36,232 nt of DNA from the NCBI RefSeq assembly GCF_937146585.1, contig NZ_CAKZRO010000025.1, forward strand, positions 1 to 36,232. Reading direction: 5' to 3'. Below the pieces are notes generated by a model. That model was not told the origin of the DNA and ran no database searches. It was given only the letters and a program-made list of their open reading frames with translations. Both the position numbers and the translations under genes were made by a program. The stretch comes from an uncultured Halorubrum sp. GTDB lineage: Archaea; Halobacteriota; Halobacteria; Halobacteriales; Haloferacaceae. This document shows, in pieces, positions 7,680 to 15,908 of the stretch (position 1 is the stretch's first letter; every line of letters begins with the position of its first letter).

Positions 7680-8834
7680 TTACAGGAGGTCGTTCGAGAC
7701 GAGGCGGTCGACCGCCTCGCGCAGTCGCTCCTCGCTCGCGGCGTAAGAGATGCGGGCGTAGCCAGGGGCGTTGAACGCGCTGCCGGGGACGCAGGCGACG
7801 GCCGCCTGCTCGATCGCCGCCTCGCACCACGCCTGGTCGTCGTCGTCGACGGGGATCATCATGTAGAACGCCCCGTCGCCGACGTCGACGTCGACGCCGT
7901 GCTCGTCGAACAGGTCGACGAGGAGGTCGCGGCGGTCGGCGAACGCGTCGCGCATCTCCTCGACCGACGCCTCGGTGTTCTCTAAGGCCTCGATCCCGGC
8001 GCGCTGGACGAAGTTCGTCGCGCAGGAGACGGAGTGGGAGTGGAGCTTGCCCGCCTCGCCGACGAACTCGTCGCTGGCGTGGAGGTAGCCGAGCCGCCAG
8101 CCCGTCATCGAGTACGCCTTCGAGAAGCCGTTGATCGTCACCGTGCGGTCGGCCATCCCGTCGAGGCTCGCGAGCGAGACGTGCTCGGCGTCGTAGACGA
8201 TGCGCTCGTAGATCTCGTCGGAGATGACCGCGACGTCGTGTTCGACGGCCAGGTCGCGGACCCCCTCCAGCGCGGCCTCGGAGAACACCGCGCCGGTGGG
8301 GTTCGAGGGGGAGTTGACGACGAGCAGCTCGGTGTCGTCGGAGACCGTCTCCGCGAGTTCGTCGAGCGCGGGCTCCAGCTGGAAGCCGTGCGGCGCGAGG
8401 TCCACGCGGGAGAGGTCGCCGCCCGCGAGCTTCGCCATCGCCTCGTAGGAGACCCACGCCGGGTCGAGGAGGACGACCTCGTCGCCCTCGTCGATCAGCG
8501 TCTGGAACGTCTCGTACAGCGCCTGCTTGCCGCCGGGGGTGACGATGACCTCGTCCGCGTCGGCGTCGATCCCGGTCCCGCGGAGCTTCGCCGCGATCGC
8601 CTCCTTCAGCGCGGGCACGCCGTTCGAGGAGGTGTACCCGGTGTGGCCCGCGTCGAGGGCCTCCTTACCGGCTTCGACCACGTTCTCCGGCGTGTCGAAG
8701 TCGGGCTCGCCGACCGAGAGGTCGACGATGTCGGCCCCCTCGGCCTCCTTCTCCGCCGCGAGGTTCGATATCGCCAGCGTGGCGCTGGGTTCTACGCGTC
8801 CGATCCGCTCCGAGAAGTCGTATGCGTCGCTCAT
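7680..8834 (-). CDS. PLP-dependent class I aminotransferase (aspartate aminotransferase-like)
   Basis: This 384-residue fold-type I aminotransferase moves amino groups between amino acids and 2-oxo acids using pyridoxal phosphate. K239 in NGFSKAYSMTGWRLGY is the Schiff-base lysine. N178 in NSPSNPTG and D206 and Y209 in SDEIY are the cofactor contacts. The Arg of the C-terminal VPGSAFN...YARISYA block binds the substrate carboxylate. The N-terminal SATLAISNLAAEKE segment and its length match the Thermus-type aspartate aminotransferase subgroup (I-gamma). The real substrate cannot be settled from sequence. Aspartate, aromatic or other acids are possible. The gene lies 27 bp downstream of ribH with no promoter of its own visible, so co-transcription with ribH is likely. 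Confidence 0.94.
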   Translation of the reverse strand: MSDAYDFSERIGRVEPSATLAISNLAAEKEAEGADIVDLSVGEPDFDTPENVVEAGKEALDAGHTGYTSSNGVPALKEAIAAKLRGTGIDADADEVIVTPGGKQALYETFQTLIDEGDEVVLLDPAWVSYEAMAKLAGGDLSRVDLAPHGFQLEPALDELAETVSDDTELLVVNSPSNPTGAVFSEAALEGVRDLAVEHDVAVISDEIYERIVYDAEHVSLASLDGMADRTVTINGFSKAYSMTGWRLGYLHASDEFVGEAGKLHSHSVSCATNFVQRAGIEALENTEASVEEMRDAFADRRDLLVDLFDEHGVDVDVGDGAFYMMIPVDDDDQAWCEAAIEQAAVACVPGSAFNAPGYARISYAASEERLREAVDRLVSNDLL

Positions 8835-8861
8835 GTGTCGTGTGTAGTCCGCTCGTGTCTG

Positions 8862-9266
8862 TCAGTCGAGTGCTTCCGCGAGGTCGACGGCGGCGCGCGC
8901 GGCGTCGGCGCCCTTGTCGATCCGCTCGCGCGCCTCCGCGCCGGACATCCCGGGGCCGCTCACGCCGAAGGTGACCGGGGTGTCCCGGTCGAGGCTCACG
9001 TCGGTGAGCTTCTCGGCGGTCGCGTTCGCGATGACGCGGTCGTGGTCGGTGTCGCCGGTGACGATCGCGCCGACGACCGCGACCGCGTCGACGTCGTCCC
9101 GGCGCGCCAGCCGGTCGGCGGCCAGCGGGCTGTCGTACGCGCCCGGCACGCTCACCTCGTCGACGACGACGGCGTCGCGGTCGGCGGCCGCCTCCCGGGC
9201 GGCCTCGGCCATCGGCTCCGTGACGGAGTCGTTGAACCGCGCCACCACCAGTCCCAGCGAGACCAT
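8862..9266 (-). CDS. ribH: 6,7-dimethyl-8-ribityllumazine synthase
   Basis: This is lumazine synthase, the next-to-last step of riboflavin synthesis. It condenses 5-amino-6-ribitylaminouracil with 3,4-dihydroxy-2-butanone 4-phosphate. The 134-residue length suits an archaeal member, which is shorter than the bacterial ~155. Typical segments are LGLVVARFNDSVTEPM at the start, SVPGAYDSP (the usual VPGxxExP region) and GAIVTGDTDHDRVIANA. The last contains H75 at the position of the catalytic histidine, although the usual RGxTxHF is changed to TGDTDHD. The C-terminal GADAARAAVDLAEALD helix also fits. It is the first gene of a two-gene unit with the aminotransferase and is divergent from msrA. Confidence 0.93.
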   Translation of the reverse strand: MVSLGLVVARFNDSVTEPMAEAAREAAADRDAVVVDEVSVPGAYDSPLAADRLARRDDVDAVAVVGAIVTGDTDHDRVIANATAEKLTDVSLDRDTPVTFGVSGPGMSGAEARERIDKGADAARAAVDLAEALD

Positions 9267-9401
9267 ACGCGAACTGGAGCGGGCGACGGCAAAGGTCTAC
9301 CGTTCGACCGCAGGGTTGCCGAGCGAACGCGTTCGGGGGGCGATACGTCGCGACGTCGTCCGACTGGGTAAATGCGACTCTGTGCTTCCGGCCACGGGCC
9401 A

Positions 9402-9407
9402 TTAATA
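9402..9407 (+). promoter_or_regulatory. TATA box of msrA
   Basis: The hexamer TTAATA is centred 27.5 bp before the msrA ATG at 9432. This is the archaeal TATA position for a leaderless transcript that starts at or next to the start codon. The surrounding sequence is GC-rich, so the box stands out. Confidence 0.7.
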
Positions 9408-9431
9408 CGTCTGCGACGCCAACGGAAGCCC

Positions 9432-9971
9432 ATGACAGACACCGAGACCGCGACGGTCGGCGGCGGCTGCTTCTGGTGCGTCGAGGCGGCGTTCAAGCAG
9501 CTCGACGGGATCGAGCGCGTCACCTCCGGCTACGCCGGCGGCCACGCCGACGACCCCACCTACCGCGAGGTCTGCTCCGGCACCACCGGCCACGCCGAGG
9601 TCGTCCAAGTCGAGTACGACTCCGACGCCCTCACGTACGAGGACATCCTCGAAGTGTTCTTCACCGTCCACGACCCGACGCAGCTGAACCGACAGGGCCC
9701 GGACGTCGGCAGCCAGTACCGGTCGATCGTGCTCTCCCACGACGACGAACAGCGGCAGGTCGCGGAGAACTACGTGGAGGCCCTCGACGAGGAGGGCGGC
9801 TACGACGACGACGTCGTCACCGAGGTCGAGCCGCTGGAGACGTTCTACCGCGCCGAGGAGAAACACCAGGACTACTTCGAGAAGAACCCGGCCGACGCCT
9901 ACTGTACGATGCACGCGCAGCCGAAGGTGGAGAAGGTCCGCGAGCGGTTCCGCGAGAAGGTGAAGGCGTAG
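9432..9971 (+). CDS. msrA: Peptide-methionine (S)-S-oxide reductase MsrA
   Basis: This enzyme reduces the S-epimer of methionine sulfoxide in oxidised proteins, with reducing power from thioredoxin-like partners. The 179-residue protein starts close to the catalytic motif GGGCFWC, with nucleophile C13 and a second Cys at 16. It continues with SGYAGG, the GHAEVVQVEYD core, FFTVHDPTQLNRQGPDVGSQYRS and KHQDYFEKNP. The frame extends 20 codons upstream, but ATG 9432 is chosen because the TATA box sits 27 bp before it. Only one further Cys (CTMHAQP region near the C-terminus) is available as a resolving residue. The gene is divergent from ribH. Confidence 0.96.
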   Translation: MTDTETATVGGGCFWCVEAAFKQLDGIERVTSGYAGGHADDPTYREVCSGTTGHAEVVQVEYDSDALTYEDILEVFFTVHDPTQLNRQGPDVGSQYRSIVLSHDDEQRQVAENYVEALDEEGGYDDDVVTEVEPLETFYRAEEKHQDYFEKNPADAYCTMHAQPKVEKVRERFREKVKA

Positions 9972-10020
9972 ATCGGCGCGAGGGGTCAAGTACAACAGGG
10001 CACTCGTCTGGTATCGAGAA

Positions 10021-10285
10021 CGAGATCACCGAAGCCCCGGCCGCGAGGGCTCGCGCGACTCGCTGCGCTCCTCGTCGCTCACTTCGTTCGCTCCTGCGGT
10101 GCTTACGTCGTCGGGCGTCGCCCTCGCGGCTGCCCCTTCGATTCCCACCCCGCACAGCACCTCACACCTCGTCGGCCTCCCTCCGCTTCGCTCCGGTCGG
10201 CCGACTCCCTCGCGCGTGCTCCTCGCGGCCTCCGCTTCGCTCCGGCCGCTCACAGGCACTCGCCACCGCGGTAACTCAGCCGTAT
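10021..10285. repeat. Probable dispersed haloarchaeal intergenic repeat
   Basis: The gene-free gap 9972-10388 is largely filled by a segment with repeated short words such as CTTCGCTCCGG (twice), GCTTCGCTCCG, CGCTCCTCGTCGCTCAC and TCGTTCGCTCC, and an internal CCCCGCACAGCACCTC. The reading frames here are Arg/Ser/Pro-rich and have no recognisable domain. From memory, very similar stretches recur between genes in Halorubrum genomes and are often mis-annotated as short hypothetical proteins. The exact boundaries are estimates. Remaining bases on either side show no other feature. Confidence 0.5.
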
Positions 10286-10388
10286 AACCCCTCCGAGTAG
10301 GGAGATACCCCAGAAACCGAGTCCGTACCCTCTCCCGGCACGCTTCGCGGCACAACCTATTCCCTCCCGCCGGCCGAATCACGTCCCG

Positions 10389-11069
10389 ATGAAGGTCGGC
10401 CTCATCTCGGACGTCCACGCGAACCTCCCGGCGCTGGAGACGGTCCTCGACGACATGCCCGCGGTCGACCGGATCTACTGCGCGGGCGACGTCGTCGGCT
10501 ACAACCCGTGGCCCGCCGAATGCGTCGAGCGCGTGCGCGACGTCGCGGCCGCGACGGTCCGCGGGAACCACGACCGCACCGTCGAGAGCCCCGAGCGTTA
10601 CCGCGCCAACCGGATGGCCGAGGCGGGGCTCGAACGCGCGAAGGCGTCGCTGTCGGCCGACCAGCGCGAGTGGGTCGGCGACCTCCCGCGCACCGAGACG
10701 TTCGCGGGCGACCGATACCTGCTCGTCCACTCGCACCCCGCGGCCGAGCGCGAGGACGCATACGTCTACCCGGACGAGTTCCCGACCCTGGGCCGGCACC
10801 TGGAGGAGTACGACGGGATCGTCCTCGGTCACACCCACGTCCAGGGGGTCCGCGACGTGGCCGGCGGGTTCGTCTGTAACCCGGGCAGCGTCGGGCAGCC
10901 GCGCGACGGCGACCCGCGGGCGGGCTACGCCGTGCTCGACACGAATGCCGACGGGACCGACGCGGTCGAGACGCACCGCGTCGAGTACGACGTCGACCGG
11001 GTCGCCGAGGCGGTCCGCGAGGCCGACCTGCCGGAACTGACCGCCGAGCGACTCTACGAGGGGGAGTGA
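10389..11069 (+). CDS. Calcineurin-like metallophosphoesterase (YfcE/MJ0936-like)
   Basis: This 226-residue two-metal phosphoesterase has the complete metal-binding set: D8 and H10 in SDVHAN, D34 in AGDVVGYNP, N60 and H61 in RGNHD, H114 in LVHSHP, and H148 and H150 in GHTHVQ. The YfcE/MJ0936 group cleaves phosphodiesters in vitro, but the natural substrate is generally unknown. The C-terminus (VCNPGSVGQPRDGDPRAGYAVLD) is also diagnostic of this group. ATG at 10389 begins exactly at the first strand MKVGLISDVH. The gene is convergent with the prolyl oligopeptidase gene, with a single base between the two stop codons. Confidence 0.93.
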   Translation: MKVGLISDVHANLPALETVLDDMPAVDRIYCAGDVVGYNPWPAECVERVRDVAAATVRGNHDRTVESPERYRANRMAEAGLERAKASLSADQREWVGDLPRTETFAGDRYLLVHSHPAAEREDAYVYPDEFPTLGRHLEEYDGIVLGHTHVQGVRDVAGGFVCNPGSVGQPRDGDPRAGYAVLDTNADGTDAVETHRVEYDVDRVAEAVREADLPELTAERLYEGE

Positions 11070-11070
11070 G

Positions 11071-13287
11071 TCAGTCGTCGGCGGCGGTGGCCTCGCCGTC
11101 GACGCCGTGGTCGTCGTCGCCGACCTCCGCGCCCAACTGCTCGTAGATGAACGCCCACGAGTCGGTCTGCTCGTCGACGATCATCGAGGCTGGCTTGCCG
11201 ACGCCGTGGCCGGTCTCGGACTTAGTCCGTAGGAGGAAGGGACCGCCCTCGGCCTCGTTCTGGAGCCGCGCAGTCATCTTCCGGGCGTGCGATGGGTGGA
11301 CGCGCGTGTCGCTCGCGGCCGTGGTGAAGTACACCGGCGGGTGCGTCGCGTCGGGGTCGACGTTGTGGTACGGCGAGTACGCGCGGAGGTACTCGAACGC
11401 CTCCGGGTCCTCCGGGTGGCCGTACTCCGTCGTCCACGACTCGCCGAGCAGGAAGCGGTGGAACCGCAGCATGTCGAGCAGGGGGACCGCGCACTGCGCG
11501 GCCGCCCACAGGTCCGGGCGCTGGGTGACGACCGCGCCGACCGAGAGCCCCCCGTTCGACCCGCCGGCGACGGCCAGGTGGTCCGAGTCTGTGACCCCCG
11601 ACTCGCAGAGCGCCTCGCCGGCCGCGACGAAGTCGTCGAAGGTGTGCTGCTTGTCTTCCAGCATGCCGGCCTCGTGCCACGGCTCGCCGTACTCGTACCC
11701 GCCGCGGGCGCACACCGCCGCGAACGCGCCGCCGTCCGCGAGGAACGGGAGTCGGAACCGGCCGAACGAGGGCGTGATGCTGTTGCGGAACCCGCCGTAG
11801 CCGTACAGCATGGTCGGACGGGGGCCGTCGACGGCGACGTCCTCGCGGTAGCAGACGAACACCGGTACCTCGGCGCCGTCCGTCGAGTCGACGAACCGCT
11901 GTTCGACGACCAGGTCGTCGGGGACGGAGAGGTCCACCGAGTCGATCTCCGTCGACGAGAGGTCGGGCGCGTCGCCGTCCTCGTCGACCCCGTCGCCGTC
12001 GCCCTCACCCGCCGATCCGTCGGCGAGGTCGAGTGCTCGAACCGCCGAGGGGCGGTCGAAGCCGGTCAGCCCGAAGAACGCCTCGGGCGCGTCGCGGTTC
12101 CCGGAGACCCACGTGACCGAGCAGTACGACGGCAGCGAGACGTCGCGCAGGTGCGTCCCGTCGCGGTCGTGGACCGAGAGCCGGGAGTGGGCGTCCCGCT
12201 GGCGGTGGACGAGGAGCCGCTCCGGCGTCGGCACGACCGACTGGAGGATCCCCTCGCCGCCGGGGATGACCTCGCGGCACTCCTCGAAGGAGAGGTCCCC
12301 TTCGCGGAAGCGGTCGACGGAGCAGGCGAGCAGCCGCCGTCGGGGCGCGCCGTGGTCGGTCGAGACGAACGCCGTCCCGTCGTGGAACCGGACGGACGTC
12401 TCGGCGTCGGTGTCGGTCAGGACCGGCCGGAGGTCGCCGTCGACGTGGACGTACCACTCGGTCCCGCCGACCATCTCCGAGAAGGCGACCGCGAGCAGCC
12501 CCGAGTCGGGGTCGACGGTCACCCGCGGCCAGACGTGCTGGTCGTCGTGTTCGAGCAGGACGGCCTCCTCGTCGGGACCGTCGGCGAGCCGGAAGCGGCG
12601 GATCTCCTTGTCCATCTGCGCGCCGTCGGCCGCACCGCCGGTGGCGACGTAGGCGAACCCGTCGCCGTCGGCCGTCCACGCGAGGCTCCCCGCGTTGACG
12701 CGGCCGCGCTCGGGGAGGACCGCGACCTCCTCGACGCCCGGGCCGTACCCCTCGGTCTCCGGTGACTCGAGTCCGGAGTCGCTCGGGTCGGGGACCGACA
12801 GCACCCGCACGTCGTAGTTCTCGTCGCCGCCCTCGGTGACGCCGATCGCGACGCGGTCGCCGTCGTGGGACGGGACGTACCACGCCATCGACCGGGGCGG
12901 GCGGTCGTCGTCGCGGTTCGCGGGCCAGGCGTTCGGGTCGACGAGGACGCGGTCCTCGCCGTCGGGCGCGTCGCGGACGACGAGGCGGGCGTGGTCCGCG
13001 CCGGGTTCGCGGACCGTCGCGAAGTATCGCCCCTCCCGGACCGTGATCGGCCCGTAGTCGGCCACCTCGACGAGGTCCGCGAAGCGCGGCCGGAGGCGGT
13101 CGCGGAGCTCGCCGTCGAGCGCGGCGTCGACGTGGGCGTTCTGCTCGGCGGTCCACTCGCGGACCGCGTCGTCGTCGGCTTCGAGCCATCGGTACGGATC
13201 GTCGACGTCGACCCCGTGGAGGGTTTCCGTCACGACCTCGCGTCGGGTCTCCGGCGGCGACGGGGCCGAAGCGGATTGGCGCGACAT
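11071..13287 (-). CDS. Prolyl oligopeptidase family serine peptidase (S9A)
   Basis: This is a 738-residue cytosolic serine peptidase that cleaves short peptides, classically after proline. An N-terminal segment typical of S9A (VDVDDPYRWLEADDDAVREWTAEQN in part) leads into a beta-propeller region (about residues 80-460). The C-terminal alpha/beta-hydrolase domain carries the triad S577 in GGSNGG, D660 in ASDTRVHP and H694 in TGHGVGK. The oxyanion-region YGYGGF is also present. Length is close to the family's roughly 700. An acidic Gly/Asp-rich insert (about 425-445) lies in the propeller. No signal peptide is visible. The start at 13287 has a weak GTTTTG stretch about 26 bp upstream. Specificity cannot be fixed from sequence alone. 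Confidence 0.94.
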   Translation of the reverse strand: MSRQSASAPSPPETRREVVTETLHGVDVDDPYRWLEADDDAVREWTAEQNAHVDAALDGELRDRLRPRFADLVEVADYGPITVREGRYFATVREPGADHARLVVRDAPDGEDRVLVDPNAWPANRDDDRPPRSMAWYVPSHDGDRVAIGVTEGGDENYDVRVLSVPDPSDSGLESPETEGYGPGVEEVAVLPERGRVNAGSLAWTADGDGFAYVATGGAADGAQMDKEIRRFRLADGPDEEAVLLEHDDQHVWPRVTVDPDSGLLAVAFSEMVGGTEWYVHVDGDLRPVLTDTDAETSVRFHDGTAFVSTDHGAPRRRLLACSVDRFREGDLSFEECREVIPGGEGILQSVVPTPERLLVHRQRDAHSRLSVHDRDGTHLRDVSLPSYCSVTWVSGNRDAPEAFFGLTGFDRPSAVRALDLADGSAGEGDGDGVDEDGDAPDLSSTEIDSVDLSVPDDLVVEQRFVDSTDGAEVPVFVCYREDVAVDGPRPTMLYGYGGFRNSITPSFGRFRLPFLADGGAFAAVCARGGYEYGEPWHEAGMLEDKQHTFDDFVAAGEALCESGVTDSDHLAVAGGSNGGLSVGAVVTQRPDLWAAAQCAVPLLDMLRFHRFLLGESWTTEYGHPEDPEAFEYLRAYSPYHNVDPDATHPPVYFTTAASDTRVHPSHARKMTARLQNEAEGGPFLLRTKSETGHGVGKPASMIVDEQTDSWAFIYEQLGAEVGDDDHGVDGEATAADD

Positions 13288-13395
13288 ACGTTCGACTGTG
13301 ACCGATGACGCAAAACGGCTGGGGTCGCGGCGGCCGCGGCCGCCGCTCGGCTCACCCCGCGTCGGAGGGATCGGCCGCTCCCGGCGACGCGAGCG

Positions 13396-13713
13396 TCACG
13401 GCCACAGGCCGGCGACGAACAGGAGGTTCCGCGCGGCGACCAAAAGCGAGAGGACGCCGACGCCGGCGCACATCAGCGTCGCGACGAACCGCCGCGTGCC
13501 GCCGGCGACCGCGACCGGGACCCCGATGACGGCCATGCCGACGACCTTCGTGAGGAGCATTCCGCCGAGGAGGCCGAACTGAGAGATGAACAGCCGGCCG
13601 ACGGGCGACCCCTCGACGTACTCGCTCCCGGAGAGCGCGACGTACGTCGTCCCCACGTCGGCGGCGATGCCGACGAGCAGGAGGCACCCGGCGACGGCGA
13701 GACGGGAAGGCAC
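13396..13713 (-). CDS. Small three-helix membrane protein, unknown function
   Basis: This is a 105-residue membrane protein with about three hydrophobic segments (LAVAGCLLLVGIAADVG, LLGGMLLTKVVGMAVIGVPVAVAGG and TLMCAGVGVLSLLVAARNLLFVAG). It resembles small haloarchaeal DUF5658-like membrane proteins in layout (VGTTYVAL, EGSPVGRL), but I do not assign a family. The frame is open to 13848. I chose GTG at 13713 because a TTTATG box is centred 28 bp before it, giving a leaderless message. The upstream part of the frame is Arg/Pro-rich and does not look coding. It is divergent from the flavoprotein gene at 13879. Confidence 0.7.
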   Translation of the reverse strand: MPSRLAVAGCLLLVGIAADVGTTYVALSGSEYVEGSPVGRLFISQFGLLGGMLLTKVVGMAVIGVPVAVAGGTRRFVATLMCAGVGVLSLLVAARNLLFVAGLWP

Positions 13714-13738
13714 TGACCGGGCGAACGCGGTACGGAAG

Positions 13739-13744
13739 CATAAA
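13739..13744 (-). promoter_or_regulatory. TATA-like box of the small membrane protein gene
   Basis: On the minus strand TTTATG is centred about 28 bp before the GTG at 13713. This supports that start and argues against the longer frame beginning at 13848, whose first 45 codons would lie upstream of the promoter. Confidence 0.55.
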
Positions 13745-13848
13745 TCACCGGGCGCGCGGTCGGGCCGCGGCGATACCGTGACTCCGCGACGGGCGACCGG
13801 GCGACCGACCGCGCTGGCTGGCCGGCGACCGCGCACAACACGCTTCAA

Positions 13849-13854
13849 TTTAAA
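13849..13854 (+). promoter_or_regulatory. TATA box of the flavoprotein gene
   Basis: TTTAAA is centred 27.5 bp before the ATG at 13879, the position expected for a leaderless haloarchaeal transcript. Confidence 0.7.
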
Positions 13855-13878
13855 CCGTCGGGTACCCTATTACTGGTA

Positions 13879-14958
13879 ATGAGTTCGTCCGAGGACGAGT
13901 ACGAGATCGCGGTGGTCGGCGGCGGGCCGGCGGGGCTGACGACCGCGCTGTACGGTGCCCGCTTGGGGCACGAGACGGTGCTGATCGACCGCGGCGGCGG
14001 CCGCGCCGCGATGATGGCCGACACGCACAACGTGATCGGCGTCACGGAGGAGGTGTCCGGCAACGAACTGCTCGCGACCGGGCGCGAACAGGTCCAGTCG
14101 TACGGCGGCACCTTCGAGCGCGGCTTCGTCACCGACGTCGAGCGCACCGACGACGACCGGTTCCGCCTGTCGACGAACGACAGCGAGATCCTCGCGGACC
14201 GCGTCGTCCTCGCCACCGGGTTCTCCGACGAGCGCCCGGAGCCACCGCTCCCGCGGAACGCGAAGGGGCTCCACTGGTGTCTCCACTGCGACGCCTACAT
14301 GTTCGTCGACGAGCCGGTGTACGTGATGGGTCACGGCGAGGCCGCCGCCCACGTCGCGATGATCATGCTGAACATGACCGACGACGTGGACCTCCTGACG
14401 CGCGGCGCGGAGCCGACGTGGAGCGAGGAGACCGCGGCGCAGCTGGAGGCGCACCCCGTCGACGTGGTCCACGAGGACGTGAGCGGGATCGAGAACGACC
14501 CCGACTCCGGCTGGCTCGAAGCGATGGAGTTCGAGGACGGCAGCCGCCGGGAGTACCGGGGCGGTTTCCCGATGTACGGCTCCGACTACAACACCGCACT
14601 CGCCGAGGCGCTCGGCTGCGACCTGACCGACGGCGGCGAGATCGACGTCGACGACCACGGCCGCACCAGCGAGGACGGCGTGTTCGCGGTGGGCGACATC
14701 ACGCCCGGCCACAATCAGGTGCCCGTCGCGATGGGGCAGGGGGCGAAGGCCGGCATCGCGGTCCACAAGGAGCTCCGCGAGTTCCCGCGGTCGACGGAGG
14801 ATATCGCGCAGGACGGTCCGGTCGACGAGGACGAGGTGCCCGCCATCCCGCCGCACCTCATGGCGACCGCCGTCGCCCACGAGGGGCACGCGGGCGGGCC
14901 GCGAGACGAGGCGACCGCCGAGGCCGGCGCGGAGCAGCCCGCGGCAGACGACGACTGA
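13879..14958 (+). CDS. Thioredoxin-reductase-like FAD-dependent oxidoreductase (CLHC type)
   Basis: This 359-residue pyridine-nucleotide disulfide oxidoreductase has the low-molecular-weight TrxB layout. It has an N-terminal FAD loop (VVGGGPAG, about residues 12-19), a redox pair C134-x-x-C137 in HWCLHCDAY, a second Rossmann loop VMGHGEAAAH near residue 150, and the FAD-closing GVFAVGDIT. The usual NADPH-binding HRRxxxR stretch is absent (LLTRGAEPT occupies its place), so the electron donor may not be NADPH. A C-terminal tail of about 50 residues, rich in Ala, Glu, Asp and His, extends beyond the normal end. Redox partner and substrate are unknown. It is a single gene behind its own TATA box. 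Confidence 0.85.
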   Translation: MSSSEDEYEIAVVGGGPAGLTTALYGARLGHETVLIDRGGGRAAMMADTHNVIGVTEEVSGNELLATGREQVQSYGGTFERGFVTDVERTDDDRFRLSTNDSEILADRVVLATGFSDERPEPPLPRNAKGLHWCLHCDAYMFVDEPVYVMGHGEAAAHVAMIMLNMTDDVDLLTRGAEPTWSEETAAQLEAHPVDVVHEDVSGIENDPDSGWLEAMEFEDGSRREYRGGFPMYGSDYNTALAEALGCDLTDGGEIDVDDHGRTSEDGVFAVGDITPGHNQVPVAMGQGAKAGIAVHKELREFPRSTEDIAQDGPVDEDEVPAIPPHLMATAVAHEGHAGGPRDEATAEAGAEQPAADDD

Positions 14959-15138
14959 GGCGCCGCGAGGTCGCGACTCCGTCCGCTCGACGCGACCCGT
15001 CTCGGACGACGGCGAGAACGAGCCCGCGTCGACACGGCGACCTCTCTGATTCCCGGCCCGGGCCCCGAGGCAGGGGCCGTCGACGGTGACGCGGCGCTAA
15101 CCCGTCTCTCGCCGGCGGCACCTCGACCGCGGACCGCG

Positions 15139-15651
15139 TCAGTCCCGTCGATCGAGGACGGCTCGCACGAACGCGCCCTTCTCGGCGGTGTACCGCTGTC
15201 GGTTCTCGGGATACCGTGCCGCGAGCCGTCGTTTCAACGAGGCGTACCGCTCGGCGAGTTCCGGATCGCTCCGAAGCGCGTCCCTGAACGCGATCTTCTC
15301 GTGGTGGAACGCGCTTCCGACTTCGGCGATCGACAGATAGCACGTACGATTCTCTGGCGGTCCCTTCGCGAGGAACACCCGCCCGTCCACCTCGTCGGGG
15401 CGCCGTTCGTAGCCGTGCGTTTCGAGCGCTGGGACGAGGTCGCTCGCGGTCGTCGATTCGTCGACTACGGCGAGCACGTCGAGTATCGGCTTGGCCGGCA
15501 TCCCCTCGACCGCGGTACTGCCGATGTGTTCGAACTGACGGACGCGATCACCGACCGCGCTCCGTAACCGAGCCACCTCCGCGTCGTACGCGTCGCTCCA
15601 CGACTCCTGATACGGCACGACTTCGACGGTCCCGCGTGCGAGTCCGACCAC
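15139..15651 (-). CDS. GrpB/UPF0157 nucleotidyltransferase-fold protein
   Basis: This 170-residue GrpB-family protein is a predicted member of the nucleotidyltransferase superfamily. The signature is HIGSTAVEGMPAKPILD (about residues 42-58), where GS and the Asp of the KPILD strand match the Pol-beta-like active site. FHHEKIAFRDAL and the YPENRQRYTAEKGAFVRAVL tail follow the family pattern. The biochemical role of the family is still uncertain. The start is a GTG at 15651, supported by TATAAA (plus-strand notation, 15673-15678) about 25 bp upstream. A 180-bp gap on the downstream side (14959-15138) shows nothing recognisable. Confidence 0.88.
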   Translation of the reverse strand: MVGLARGTVEVVPYQESWSDAYDAEVARLRSAVGDRVRQFEHIGSTAVEGMPAKPILDVLAVVDESTTASDLVPALETHGYERRPDEVDGRVFLAKGPPENRTCYLSIAEVGSAFHHEKIAFRDALRSDPELAERYASLKRRLAARYPENRQRYTAEKGAFVRAVLDRRD

Positions 15652-15672
15652 ACTCGGGCCTCGTCCTCGCGG

Positions 15673-15678
15673 TATAAA
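15673..15678 (-). promoter_or_regulatory. TATA box of the GrpB-like gene
   Basis: TTTATA on the minus strand is centred about 25 bp before the GTG at 15651. It supports a leaderless message starting near that codon. Confidence 0.65.
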
Positions 15679-15761
15679 TCCTTTACAGCGTTCTCTTACC
15701 TCGTTCGGGGGCTCGCTGAGCGGAACGAATCGACCGTTAAGCGACGACGTGATTCAGAAAA

Positions 15762-15808
15762 TGCGCCGGCCGGGACTCCCGCGAGCGAGCGGGGGTACGG
15801 CCGGCGCA
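15762..15808. repeat. Inverted repeat built from the tRNA-Gly acceptor-end sequence
   Basis: The word TGCGCCGGCCG at 15762-15772 and its exact reverse complement at 15798-15808 could form an 11-bp stem around a 25-nt loop. The left arm belongs to a 14-bp match (15762-15775) with the 3' end of the neighbouring tRNA-Gly gene. It is one of three tRNA-related copies in this gap. Confidence 0.7.
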
Positions 15809-15821
15809 CGACCGAAGGGAG

Positions 15822-15843
15822 TGCGCCGGCCGGGATTTGAACC
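15822..15843. repeat. 22-bp duplicate of the tRNA-Gly 3' end (candidate attachment-site scar)
   Basis: These 22 bases are identical to 15933-15954, the acceptor end and part of the T arm of tRNA-Gly, in the same orientation 111 bp away. The match stops at GGTTCAAA-side of the T stem, so the copy is not a tRNA gene. Duplicates of a tRNA 3' end are the usual mark left by tyrosine-integrase elements that recombine at tRNA genes. No integrase is visible within the window. Confidence 0.65.
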
Positions 15844-15908
15844 GAAATCAGACGTGCTCGCTCACTCCGTTCGCTGCGCGCGACTGATAGGGTTCAAACT
15901 CGGCGGCG

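Noticed and set aside
10026-10976. A 316-residue minus-strand frame covering the repeat segment and the phosphoesterase gene
   Set aside because: It is antisense to a well-supported enzyme and enters the repeat region without a coherent protein pattern.
11287-12765. A 492-residue plus-strand frame
   Set aside because: It is antisense to the prolyl oligopeptidase gene and shows no recognisable protein features.
15822-15843. A second tRNA gene or tRNA pseudogene
   Set aside because: Only the acceptor 3' strand and part of the T arm are present. No D arm or anticodon arm follows.
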